From positions 1 to 7,419 of the forward strand of contig JAIVHQ010000044.1 of assembly GCA_020200995.1 (NCBI GenBank): 7,419 bases of DNA, read 5' to 3'. The first letter of the stretch is position 1; each line of letters begins with the position of its first letter. Source of the stretch: Flavobacteriales bacterium. Its GTDB lineage: Bacteria > Bacteroidota > Bacteroidia > Flavobacteriales_D > Cryomorphaceae. The notes below the pieces were generated by a model. It worked only from the letters and a program-made list of their open reading frames with translations, searched no databases and was not told where the DNA came from. Below, in pieces: positions 1 through 7,223 of this stretch. The position numbers and the translations under genes are program-made.

Positions 1-641
1 TTTTCCACCAGCCTAAAGGCCAGAGCTATGTTGTGGGTGCTGAAAATTACAGTTTTTCCTTCTTCCGAGGCAAGTGTTTTCAACAGTTGAAGCAGCTCAA
101 TCGATGCGGGCAGATCCAAGTGGGTAGCGGGCTCATCGAGCAGCATGACGGGAGCGTCCTGGGCCAGCATTTTGGCAATCATGGCTTTTTGGAACTCCCC
201 GTCGCTGAGGGTGGTGACCTGCCTTCCCGCAAAATCAGAAATCCCGGCGGTTTGCATGGCGCGCTCCACGGCGTTGTGGTCGTAGCTATTGAGCCTGCCA
301 AACATTCCCGTGTACGGGTGCCTGCCCAGCTCAGCCAGATCGCGAACAGTGATGCCGTCGGCGCGGGCAAAACCGCGGAAGAGCGCAGCCACGTGGCGGG
401 GGCGTTCCCTGACAGGAATGGCAGGCAGTGATTTTCCGAACCACTCCACCCCGCCCGAAAGCGGTTCCTGAAGACCTGCCAAAATGCGCAACAGCGAAGA
501 TTTTCCCGCTCCGTTGGCGCCAATCACTGCGATGATTTCACCTTTGGCAACTGAAAGATGGAGGCCTTTGAGCAGCACATCGGGATCGCCCTTTTTTCGG
601 GGATATCCCACAGAAAGATCACGGATTTCGATCGCGTTCAT
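1..641 (-). CDS. ABC importer ATPase, BtuD/FecE/HmuV-like (3' end cut off by window)
   Basis: This is the cytoplasmic ATPase that should power the neighbouring FecCD-type permease for uptake of an iron complex, heme or cobamide. The frame is open from the start codon to base 3 with no stop, so the C-terminus lies outside the window. Numbering from the ATG at 641, Walker A GANGAGKS is at 41-48, the ABC signature LSDGE at 145-149, Walker B VMLLDEP at 165-171 and the H-loop STH at 201-203. The stretch LGRHPYTGMFG (about 105-115) is typical of FecE-like ATPases from Bacteroidota. The start at 641 gives an ATGA overlap with the permease stop, suggesting translational coupling. An in-frame ATG at 650 (three residues longer, 13-base overlap) is the alternative. 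Oddities are Asp in place of the first Gly pair member of the signature and Arg (residue 89) where FecE has the Q-loop Gln. The family is secure; the substrate is not. Confidence 0.93.
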   Translation of the reverse strand, partial: MNAIEIRDLSVGYPRKKGDPDVLLKGLHLSVAKGEIIAVIGANGAGKSSLLRILAGLQEPLSGGVEWFGKSLPAIPVRERPRHVAALFRGFARADGITVRDLAELGRHPYTGMFGRLNSYDHNAVERAMQTAGISDFAGRQVTTLSDGEFQKAMIAKMLAQDAPVMLLDEPATHLDLPASIELLQLLKTLASEEGKTVIFSTHNIALAFRLVE

Positions 642-1633
642 ATCAGCCATTTTCTGCGCCTTCCGGCAAAAATAAGGTAAACGACGACGGGGGCACCGAG
701 GAATGCGCAGACCGTATTGAGCGGAATGCCTGTATCAGCAAAAGGCCATCGGGCGATGAGGTCGCAAAGCAGACCGAGCGTTGCGCCGATTAACACCGTG
801 GCAGGAAGCACCACGGCATGGCTAACCGTGCGCGATGCCATCCTTGCAAAGTGGGGCGATGCCAACCCGATAAAGGCCACGGGGCCGCAAAAAGCCGTGA
901 CCACACCTGTAAGTATGCCCGTAACCACCATCACCGCGATGCGAAGCCTGCCGATGCGAACACCCATGGATTTTGCATGCATTTCGCCGAGAAGGAGCGC
1001 ATTGAGCGGCTTCACCAAAAGGACGGATGTGGCGATTGCCAAAAGGAGCGGAATTGCAAAAACAGCCATTTGACCCATGGAAACGCCGGTAAAACTTCCG
1101 AGGCCCCAGAAAACAAAAGCCTTCAGCGAGGCCTCATCGGCCATAGACTGCAGCAGACCAACCATGGCGGATGTAAAAAAGCTCAGCATCAGACCGACGA
1201 TGAGCACCGTGGTAATGTCAGTAAAGCGGCGGGCCACGGCGAGGATGATGAGGAGCACGGCGAATGAGCCGACCACAGCGGCGAGGGTCACTGAGATGTA
1301 TCCGAGGCCCTGTCCCACCCCGCCCATGACGGTGACGGCCACGGCGAGTGAAGCACCCGAACTCAACCCGAGAACCGATGGGCCCGCCAGGGGATTTCGA
1401 AACAAGGTTTGCATCAACAGTCCCGCCACCGCCAGCGAAGCGCTGCCGAGCGCTGCCGTGATGGCACGGGGGAGGCGAACTGCGGTTACAATTTTTTGCG
1501 AAAGCGAGGGCGCATCTCCTCCCGTAAGGGCTTGCCAAACCTCAAATGCCGGCACGTGCACAGATCCTATCAGCAAGCTGAGAAAGAACAATATGAGCAG
1601 TGCCACTGCAAGGAGGGGAAAACCTATGCGCAT
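638..1633 (-). CDS. FecCD/BtuC-family ABC importer permease
   Basis: Inner-membrane permease of a type II ABC importer for iron-siderophore, heme or vitamin B12-like ligands. The 331-residue length fits the family, as does the string of about ten hydrophobic segments beginning at residue 5. Family blocks are visible: VRLPR (52-56), the NPLAGPSVLGLSSGA loop (80-94), the ATPase-coupling stretch GPVAFIGLASPH (250-261) and PLNTVCAFLGAP near the C-terminus (304-315). The basic tail RRRK precedes the stop. I chose the ATG at 1633 over the one at 1648 because a TAnnTTTG promoter element (1638-1645) lies between them and the shorter form begins directly with a membrane segment. It sits 71 bases after the substrate-binding lipoprotein and overlaps the ATPase start, so permease and ATPase clearly form one unit. 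Which of the FecCD substrates it carries cannot be told. Confidence 0.93.
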   Translation of the reverse strand: MRIGFPLLAVALLILFFLSLLIGSVHVPAFEVWQALTGGDAPSLSQKIVTAVRLPRAITAALGSASLAVAGLLMQTLFRNPLAGPSVLGLSSGASLAVAVTVMGGVGQGLGYISVTLAAVVGSFAVLLIILAVARRFTDITTVLIVGLMLSFFTSAMVGLLQSMADEASLKAFVFWGLGSFTGVSMGQMAVFAIPLLLAIATSVLLVKPLNALLLGEMHAKSMGVRIGRLRIAVMVVTGILTGVVTAFCGPVAFIGLASPHFARMASRTVSHAVVLPATVLIGATLGLLCDLIARWPFADTGIPLNTVCAFLGAPVVVYLIFAGRRRKWLI

Positions 1634-1658
1634 GCCGCAAATGTACATTTAATGCGGC
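1634..1658. promoter_or_regulatory. Interrupted palindrome over the permease promoter, candidate operator
   Basis: A perfect 12-bp palindrome AAATGTACATTT occupies 1639-1650. It is flanked by inverted arms GCCGC (1634-1638) and GCGGC (1654-1658), with three unpaired bases AAT on one side. The dyad covers the candidate -7 element and ends one base before the ATG, so a bound regulator would block transcription, and an RNA hairpin could act only if transcription starts upstream. It does not resemble a Fur box. The symmetry is seen directly; the operator role is inferred. Confidence 0.4.
1638..1645 (-). promoter_or_regulatory. Candidate -7 promoter element of the FecCD permease gene
   Basis: The minus strand reads TACATTTG, a full match to the Bacteroidota -7 consensus TAnnTTTG. 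Only four bases (CGGC) separate it from the ATG at 1633, which would put the transcript start on or beside the start codon. The only nearby TTG upstream is 14 bases away, too short for the usual -33 spacing, so the promoter would be weak or activator-dependent. The same four-base arrangement occurs before the exporter ATPase gene. This is inference from consensus only. Confidence 0.45.
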
Positions 1659-1704
1659 GCAAAATCTGCACGAGGCTGTCCAGCAAAGTGTGGGAGGTCG
1701 GGCT

Positions 1705-2886
1705 TTACGACTTCACATCGACAACCACGGGCCGAAAGTAGGTGTGGTCGTGGTTTGGCATAAGGTCGGGGTGAATCACGGCAATGAGGTCGGCGAGAAC
1801 AACCTCGGGCTCGAGGACGGCATCGCCGAAATAGTCGCTCTTAGCGGTGTTGCACACGAAAACCTGCCCCTCCTTGAAGCTGTTGAAAAGTGTGTATCGC
1901 GGCTCCATTTTCAGCAGGTCCGACAGGGCAAAGTCTGCCTTGCTCGAAACGATGAGGCCCCAATAATCGGCCTTTACCAATGTAGAAAGCACACTTTCGA
2001 AATCGAGCTCTACATTGCCCTGCCCCTCGATGTGGTTGAATGCATATCGGGCACCTGAATCGCGGATGAACTGTGCCACGAAGCTCTTATTTCCCGGGGT
2101 AAACCACTTGGACTCGTACTTGCTGCCGCTGAATACTACAGGGTAATAATCGGCTGAGCGGGCCAGTTCGCTCAATCGGAGGTACTCCGTTTCGATCCCG
2201 TCAAAAAGGGCCTCCGCTTCGTCGTATCGGTCCAGAAGGCAACCGATGAGCTTCACCCACTCGGCCCTGCCGAGGGGAGTGGTTTCCATGTACTCCATGT
2301 TCATAACCACGGGGATGCCTTGTGCTTCGATGTTTGAAAAATCCGAAGAGCCATATCGATAAGCCATCAGTGCGTCAGGGTCTACCATCAGGAGACGCTC
2401 CATGTTAATGCCATCTCCGCCGGCGATTTCGAGGGTCTTCCCCTCTTCGACCAGGCGCTTAACGCGTGCGTTGGTAATGCGGTCGGTGTAAGTCACGCCA
2501 CCAATCACTTCATGCGCGTCGAGCTTTTCGAAATAAGGAACGAAAGTGGTGCTGTTCAGCGCCATGTTGGTCACCGGAATTTTCACCACAGTTTCGCCCT
2601 CGGCCGCCCGACTATTGCGACGCGCAAAACGGTATTTTCCGATGACCTCAGAGGTGTCCTGAGGGTTTCGCACCTCGACGCGAAAACCGTCATTGAGCTT
2701 TTGGATGCGCAAGCCCGATGCGTGGTGTACGGGTGCCTCGGTCACTTTTCCTTTTGCCTTAAAGGCAGGATCTGCACCCCCACCGGGGCCGCAGGCCACG
2801 AGCCACAGCGCTCCTAAAACAGTGGCGAGCATGGGGACACATTTTCTTACAATGAAAGTCGGAAACGGTGAATGGAAGATGTTCAT
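1705..2886 (-). CDS. Substrate-binding lipoprotein of an iron-complex/cobalamin-type ABC importer (FecB/BtuF-like)
   Basis: This should be the periplasmic ligand-binding component that delivers substrate to the FecCD-like permease downstream. From the ATG at 2886 (393 aa) it begins with a signal containing Arg14-Lys15 and a hydrophobic core ending in the lipobox LVAC, with Cys32 as the lipidation site and a flexible GPGGG linker after it. The Peripla_BP_2 fold is recognised from EVIGGVTYTDRITN (about 126-139), the IEAQGIPVV strand (186-194), the EYMETTPLGRAEW helix (198-210) that marks Bacteroidota members, and SGSKYESKWFTPG (253-265) opening the second lobe. The ATG at 2940 was not used because it overlaps the adaptor gene by 28 bases. 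An ATG at 2832 would leave a signal with no basic residues before the core. It starts 26 bases after the adaptor stop, so co-transcription with the exporter is likely. Heme, siderophore or cobamide binding are all possible. Confidence 0.88.
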   Translation of the reverse strand: MNIFHSPFPTFIVRKCVPMLATVLGALWLVACGPGGGADPAFKAKGKVTEAPVHHASGLRIQKLNDGFRVEVRNPQDTSEVIGKYRFARRNSRAAEGETVVKIPVTNMALNSTTFVPYFEKLDAHEVIGGVTYTDRITNARVKRLVEEGKTLEIAGGDGINMERLLMVDPDALMAYRYGSSDFSNIEAQGIPVVMNMEYMETTPLGRAEWVKLIGCLLDRYDEAEALFDGIETEYLRLSELARSADYYPVVFSGSKYESKWFTPGNKSFVAQFIRDSGARYAFNHIEGQGNVELDFESVLSTLVKADYWGLIVSSKADFALSDLLKMEPRYTLFNSFKEGQVFVCNTAKSDYFGDAVLEPEVVLADLIAVIHPDLMPNHDHTYFRPVVVDVKS

Positions 2887-2912
2887 AAAACTTCTGTAAG
2901 GTATGTTTGATT

Positions 2913-4013
2913 TTATTTTTGGACGATTGGCCTGTTCCATTTTTTGAGCTCGTCATCTTCTGAAACACCTGAGAGGATTTCAACAATAATCCCGTCGGAC
3001 AGTCCGAGCTCCACGCGGCGCTTTTCAAATGTTTGATCACCGGTACGTACCTCTACAAAGGTAACACTGTCGCCCTCATATTGCACCAGCCCTTCATTGA
3101 CTGCGAGTACCTGATCGCGTCGATCGAGGACCACATTGGCATTGGCGCTGTAGCCGGCGCGGATAAACTGGTTGTCGCGCAGGTCGACCGCGGCTTTGAT
3201 CTCAAATTGTATGGCTCCGTTTTCTTCGAGGCCTTTCGGCGAAATGTACTCGAGGATGGCTTTGAACTCTTCGTTCTCGATGGCTCCGATGGTGAGGATG
3301 AGCTCCATTCCTTCTTTTATTTTGCCCACTTCCGATTCGTCGACCTGGCCCTCAAAAATGAGGTCGCTCATGTCGGCGATGCTCGCTATGGTGGTGCCTT
3401 CGTTGAAATTGTTGACCTCGATCACAGAATTGCCCACCTCGACCGGCACATCGAGCACCATTCCCTTGATCGTACTCCTGATCAATGTATTGGCAGCTGC
3501 CTTGTTTTTTGAGGACACGCCTTCCTTGATGATCTGGAGGGCATCCTGAGCGCCGTCGAACTCGGCTTGAGCGTTGCGCCGCGCGAGGTCGAAGGGTTGA
3601 AAGTTGGCGTAAGAAATCACCTCACCCTCATAGAGTTTTTTATTTCGCTCGAAATCGATTTTCGCATTGTCCAATGCAATTTTAGCGCGTTCGAGACGGT
3701 TCTCAGCGTTGTTGAGCGTCACCATATCAGGAATTACTTTCACCCTGGCGAGCAGATCGCCCACCTTGACCTCCTGTCCGGGTTGCACATAAATCTCGTT
3801 GATGATTCCCGATACCACCGGTTTGATTTCGATTTCCTTCCTGGGGAGCACGGAGCCGGTTGCCACGGTTTTGCGAATAATGTCGGTGACCATCGGGCGC
3901 TCTGTGTCGTAGGAGACCGGCTTATCTTGCGATTTTCCGTAAAGGAAAACCATGGTGTAGCCGAGCAATCCGACCACGGCTACGGCGAGTATGACGAAAA
4001 TTGTTTTTTTCAT
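2913..4013 (-). CDS. Periplasmic adaptor (membrane fusion protein), MacA/HlyD-like
   Basis: Adaptor subunit that should link the two MacB-type permeases to an outer-membrane exit channel. The 366-residue protein has one N-terminal membrane anchor (about 4-25, after MKK), then the first half of the lipoyl-like barrel-sandwich domain (KPVVSGIINEIYVQPGQEV, 64-82). A short charged alpha-hairpin with coiled-coil character follows (about 97-165). The second lipoyl half is STIKGMVLDVPVEVGNSV (180-197), and the rest is the beta-barrel and membrane-proximal region, ending QK. There is no lipobox, so it is anchored by its helix. It follows the second permease by 24 bases, the usual exporter gene order in Bacteroidota. 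No substrate can be assigned. The family call is strong; assignment to the MacA branch rests mostly on the partner permeases. Confidence 0.92.
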   Translation of the reverse strand: MKKTIFVILAVAVVGLLGYTMVFLYGKSQDKPVSYDTERPMVTDIIRKTVATGSVLPRKEIEIKPVVSGIINEIYVQPGQEVKVGDLLARVKVIPDMVTLNNAENRLERAKIALDNAKIDFERNKKLYEGEVISYANFQPFDLARRNAQAEFDGAQDALQIIKEGVSSKNKAAANTLIRSTIKGMVLDVPVEVGNSVIEVNNFNEGTTIASIADMSDLIFEGQVDESEVGKIKEGMELILTIGAIENEEFKAILEYISPKGLEENGAIQFEIKAAVDLRDNQFIRAGYSANANVVLDRRDQVLAVNEGLVQYEGDSVTFVEVRTGDQTFEKRRVELGLSDGIIVEILSGVSEDDELKKWNRPIVQK

Positions 4014-4025
4014 TTTTTCAATTTA

Positions 4026-4033
4026 CAAAGGTA
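4026..4033 (-). promoter_or_regulatory. Possible internal -7 element before the adaptor gene
   Basis: The minus strand reads TACCTTTG, matching TAnnTTTG, inside the 24-base gap between the second permease and the adaptor and 12 bases before the adaptor ATG. It lies in a small dyad (TTTAC, four bases, GTAAA). No -33 element is visible in the upstream coding region, and the same octamer occurs inside the adaptor gene (3056-3063), so chance is a fair alternative. Confidence 0.2.
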
Positions 4034-4037
4034 AAAT

Positions 4038-5291
4038 TCATTCGTCGCGGAGGGCTTCCACGGGGCTAATTCCAACTGCGCGAACTGCGGGTATGAGTCC
4101 GGCCAATGTGCCGCCCACAATAAGAATTAGCAATGCGGCGAATACGACATCGAAATTGACCCCGGGGTTTTTAAAATTGCCTCCTTCTGTGCCTGCCAGT
4201 GCCATGTTCACGCCTTCGAGCAGCCACACGCCGAATATCACCCCGACAAAACCGGCGATGCAAGACAGAAAAAGTGACTCCAATAGTATTTGCGAAACAA
4301 TGCCCACCGGGGTGGCTCCGAGTGCTTTGCGCACACCGATTTCCTTGGTGCGTTCCTTGATAATCACGAGCATGATATTGCTGACTCCGATAATGCCCGC
4401 CAAGAGGGTGAGCACACCCACAAACCATGAGAGGGCGCGGATGCCGTCGAAGGTCATCTGCATTTGGCGAAAGCTTTCACCGCTGTTGTAGTGTCCGAAT
4501 GCGCGGTTGTCGTCGGGGTGGATTTTGTGGCGCACTTTGAGCTGACCGAGTATTTTTTCTTCGAGGGCCTCTGCCGTCACATTTTCTTTTCCGGTAACGC
4601 TGAGCCAGCCCACGACATCGCCGCGGTTGAAAGCCTTTTGAAAAGTGGTAAAGGGAATAAAAATGTTCTTGGTTTCTTCATCGGCGGCTTCGCCCTGCAG
4701 GGTGGAGCGGTACACGCCCGCGACCATAAAATTCACGCCCTGAATCACGATGTACTTCCCGATGGGGTCCTCGTCTTTCGCGAAAAGCTCCTTGAAAACG
4801 CGCGTTCCAATGATGCACACCTTTCTGTTCTCAGCGAGGTCGCCCCAATTAAGAAACCGACCTGTCTCGATGGGGCGCGGCTCTATGCGGATGTAGTCGG
4901 GCGTATCGCCGTAAATTTTGTAGACCCCGGTGAGGGTGCCGCGCGTAACATTGTTGGACTCGCGGTAGCCGCCAAGGCTGTTGCGCGGTGAGATGATGTC
5001 GATCTCGGGTATGTTGACCCTGAGGTAGTCTACATCGCTGCTGCGGAGGTTGAATGAGCGCCCCTGCCTGAAGCCGGCGTAGGGCTTTGAGGTGGTCTGT
5101 GTCCACACAAAAAGGCAATTGGTGACGCGGTTGAAGTTTGACTTCACCCCGTTTTCGAGCCCGTTGCCTGCTCCCATCATCAGCACGAGCATCATTATGC
5201 CCCACATCACGCCGAAAGCCGTCGCGGCGGTGCGCAGCGGATTCTTGCCGAGCACCTGAAATATTTCGATCCAAACATCCTTGTCAAACAT
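4038..5291 (-). CDS. MacB/LolC-E-type ABC exporter permease, second copy
   Basis: Inner-membrane subunit of the exporter, 417 aa, without a fused ATPase domain. Topology is the MacB pattern: one helix near the N-terminus (about 21-41), a large periplasmic domain (about 45-283) and three C-terminal helices (about 286-310, 328-356 and 380-404). The FtsX/MacB coupling motif ERTKEIGVRKALGATP starts at residue 313, and the protein ends with the typical GISPVEALRDE. It is a paralogue of the gene just upstream: both begin MFD followed by an acidic/Trp stretch, share a periplasmic HPDD motif (258-261 here) and keep the same coupling helix. The two genes are four bases apart, and they probably form a heterodimer like LolC-LolE. 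The periplasmic domain carries Cys59 and Cys159, which the paralogue lacks at these sites. Confidence 0.93.
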   Translation of the reverse strand: MFDKDVWIEIFQVLGKNPLRTAATAFGVMWGIMMLVLMMGAGNGLENGVKSNFNRVTNCLFVWTQTTSKPYAGFRQGRSFNLRSSDVDYLRVNIPEIDIISPRNSLGGYRESNNVTRGTLTGVYKIYGDTPDYIRIEPRPIETGRFLNWGDLAENRKVCIIGTRVFKELFAKDEDPIGKYIVIQGVNFMVAGVYRSTLQGEAADEETKNIFIPFTTFQKAFNRGDVVGWLSVTGKENVTAEALEEKILGQLKVRHKIHPDDNRAFGHYNSGESFRQMQMTFDGIRALSWFVGVLTLLAGIIGVSNIMLVIIKERTKEIGVRKALGATPVGIVSQILLESLFLSCIAGFVGVIFGVWLLEGVNMALAGTEGGNFKNPGVNFDVVFAALLILIVGGTLAGLIPAVRAVGISPVEALRDE

Positions 5292-5295
5292 CGGG

Positions 5296-6525
5296 TTATT
5301 CGTCTTTGAGGGCTTCCACAGGTTTTATATTCGCAGCGCGCAGGGCCGGAAAAAATCCGGCAAATGCCCCGGCAACCACCAGAATCACGATGGTGGTAAG
5401 CGCAGCGTTAAAATCGACTTCGGGGTTGGTGAAAATTGTTTGGCCCTCCACTTTTCCCGAAAGGAACTCAATGGTTAGCACCCCCAGCACCAGACCGATA
5501 TAGCCTGCGATGGCAGTGATAAAAACAGCTTCCTGAATAATCAACGAGATCACCGAAAGCGGCGGTGCCCCGAGGGCTTTGCGCACGCCGATTTCCTTGG
5601 TGCGCTCCTTGACCACGATGCTCATGATATTGCTCACCCCCACGATCCCGGCGATGATGGTGAAAATACCGATCACCCACACGAAGAGCTTGATGGAACC
5701 GATGATCTCGGTGATATTTTGAAACTCGACGTTGTTGTTGCGGATGTTCACTGCGCTTTGGTCATCGGGATGCACCCTGTACTTTTGCTTGATGAGTTGC
5801 TCGATCTCATCGGCCATGGCCACCGTCATGTGGACGGGAAGATTGCCCGTGGTAACGTTGAACATCTCGATGCGATCGCCGTAGCCGAACAACTGCTGAC
5901 CAACGGGGAGCGGGAGATAGATGTAACGCATCTCACGTTGGTTTTCGAGGTCTTCAAACACGCCGATTACCTTGAACGGAATGCCCCAAATACTGATATA
6001 TTCACCGATGGCATCCATATTTTTAAACAGGTCATCGGCCACATCTTTGCCGATCACGGCTACCTTTCGTTTCTCTGTGAGGTCATCGCGGTTCAGGTAG
6101 CGCCCTTCGATGACCACCGTTTTGGCAATGTAGCGGTGGTCGGGATGGACGGAACGCAGCGGGTAGGTGTTAAAATCATTGCCGCGGCTCACCTGTGCAT
6201 TCCAGACAGAGTAGGTGGCAGCACTGTATTCGATGCCCTTTACACTTCTCAAAATGTGGTCGTAATCCTCGTTGGTGTATTGGATGGAACGGCCCGGCTT
6301 GAGGCCGCGGTAGGCGATGGTCGTCTTGCCCGAGCGCACGGAAATGCTGTTGACGGCATTTCGGGAGAACATGCCCTCCACGCCGTTTTGAAGGCCATTG
6401 CTGGCGCCCAGCAATACAACAAGCATAAAGATGCCCCACATCACTGCAAACGCTGTGAGGAAAGTCCTCAGCTTGTTCTTAGCGATGGTGGCGAAAATCT
6501 CCTGCCATTTGTCGATGTCAAACAT
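5296..6525 (-). CDS. MacB/LolC-E-type ABC exporter permease, first copy
   Basis: First of two tandem exporter permeases, 409 aa. The N-terminal helix is at about 21-41 (LTAFAVMWGIFMLVVLLGA), the periplasmic MacB-type domain at about 45-275, and the three C-terminal helices at about 279-303, 322-350 and 372-396. The coupling motif ERTKEIGVRKALGAPP begins at residue 307, and the C-terminus is IKPVEALKDE. The start overlaps the ATPase stop by eight bases (ATGTTTGA carries both), which points to coupled translation and to a shared complex. The periplasmic HPDD motif is at 252-255. I see no frameshift or missing segment, so both copies look functional. As no ATPase domain is fused, this is the LolCDE-like split form rather than E. 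coli MacB. A lipoprotein-sorting role is possible but less likely given the adaptor gene. Confidence 0.93.
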   Translation of the reverse strand: MFDIDKWQEIFATIAKNKLRTFLTAFAVMWGIFMLVVLLGASNGLQNGVEGMFSRNAVNSISVRSGKTTIAYRGLKPGRSIQYTNEDYDHILRSVKGIEYSAATYSVWNAQVSRGNDFNTYPLRSVHPDHRYIAKTVVIEGRYLNRDDLTEKRKVAVIGKDVADDLFKNMDAIGEYISIWGIPFKVIGVFEDLENQREMRYIYLPLPVGQQLFGYGDRIEMFNVTTGNLPVHMTVAMADEIEQLIKQKYRVHPDDQSAVNIRNNNVEFQNITEIIGSIKLFVWVIGIFTIIAGIVGVSNIMSIVVKERTKEIGVRKALGAPPLSVISLIIQEAVFITAIAGYIGLVLGVLTIEFLSGKVEGQTIFTNPEVDFNAALTTIVILVVAGAFAGFFPALRAANIKPVEALKDE

Positions 6526-7219
6526 TCGGCTGCAGTGCGTTTTGGCTTTCGATCACACCGTCGCGCAATTTGATGAGTCGGTCGGTGCGCTCGGCGATAT
6601 CGATCTCGTGGGTAACGATGACAACGGTCATGCCCTCCTTGTTCACGTCCTTGAGGAGTTCCATGACCGAATAGGAAGTGGCGGAATCGAGGGCGCCTGT
6701 CGGCTCATCTGCGAGGATGATTTTGGGCTCTGAGATCAATGAACGTGCGATAGCCACCCGCTGTTTTTGACCCCCGCTGAGTTCGTTCGGCGTATGGTAG
6801 GCCCAATCGAGGAGGCCCACCTTGTCGAGGTATTTTCGGGCAATGTCATTGCGCTTGCTTCGGCTCACCCCGCGGTAGTAGAGCGGCAGGGCCACATTTT
6901 CCATGGCGTTTTTGAAAGTGATCAGGTTGAACGATTGAAACACGAACCCAATGAGTTCGCCGCGCAGTTTGGCAGATTTGGTTTCGCTCATGCCCTTGAT
7001 GAGCCGGCCGTCGAGTTTGTAGGTGCCGCTGTCGTAGTCATCGAGAATGCCAAGGATGTTGAGCAAAGTTGATTTCCCCGACCCCGAAGAGCCCATGATA
7101 GAAACGAGCTCGCCCTTCTGAACGTTCATGTCGATGCCCTTGAGCACGCGGAGCGGCTTCCCTCCCACGCTGTATGATTTCTCGATATTTACGAGTTCGA
7201 TAACGGGCTTCTGATCCAT
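6518..7219 (-). CDS. ABC exporter ATPase, LolD/MacB-type
   Basis: Cytoplasmic ATPase driving the two permeases encoded directly downstream; 233 aa, normal for LolD-like proteins. Numbering from the ATG at 7219: Walker A GSSGSGKST (43-51), Q-loop Gln95 in FVFQSFN, complete signature LSGGQ (147-151), Walker B IILADEP (167-173), D-loop ALD (176-178) and switch His204 in VTHE. All catalytic residues are present. The ATG at 7219 matches the usual family start (an IELVNIEKSY strand follows at once) and lies four bases after a promoter element. The ATG at 7246 would add nine residues, MPPRAYLCP, that do not look like the family. It leads the exporter operon and overlaps the first permease by eight bases. 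Confidence 0.94.
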   Translation of the reverse strand: MDQKPVIELVNIEKSYSVGGKPLRVLKGIDMNVQKGELVSIMGSSGSGKSTLLNILGILDDYDSGTYKLDGRLIKGMSETKSAKLRGELIGFVFQSFNLITFKNAMENVALPLYYRGVSRSKRNDIARKYLDKVGLLDWAYHTPNELSGGQKQRVAIARSLISEPKIILADEPTGALDSATSYSVMELLKDVNKEGMTVVIVTHEIDIAERTDRLIKLRDGVIESQNALQPNV

Positions 7220-7223
7220 CGGG

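Noticed and set aside
1..660. Several short open frames on both strands over the left end (for example plus-strand 33-431 and minus-strand 179-523).
   Set aside because: The whole stretch is covered by the uptake ATPase frame with Walker A, signature, Walker B and H-loop in order; the others are shadows.
667..674. TATTTTTG match to the -7 consensus before the uptake ATPase.
   Set aside because: It sits inside the conserved permease C-terminus, and the overlapping ATGA start already explains expression; treated as background.
1440..1460. Short tandem repeat of GCGCTGCCGA type within the permease gene.
   Set aside because: Two imperfect copies in a coding region rich in Ala, Ser and Leu; no sign of function.
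1649..1704. Possible terminator or cobalamin riboswitch in the gap between lipoprotein and permease.
   Set aside because: The 56 bases contain no hairpin followed by a U-run and are far too short for a cobalamin riboswitch; only the palindrome at its edge stands out.
2892..2903. TACCTTAC upstream of the binding lipoprotein as a possible -7 box.
   Set aside because: Two of the six fixed positions mismatch the consensus.
2887..2940. Upstream ATG at 2940 for the binding lipoprotein, giving 18 more residues.
   Set aside because: It would overlap the adaptor gene by 28 bases, and its first residues are polar and basic, placed far from the lipobox.
5719..6573. A 284-codon plus-strand open frame.
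   Set aside because: It lies antisense to the first exporter permease, which has clear family motifs throughout; the plus-strand translation resembles no family I know and is a by-product of codon use.
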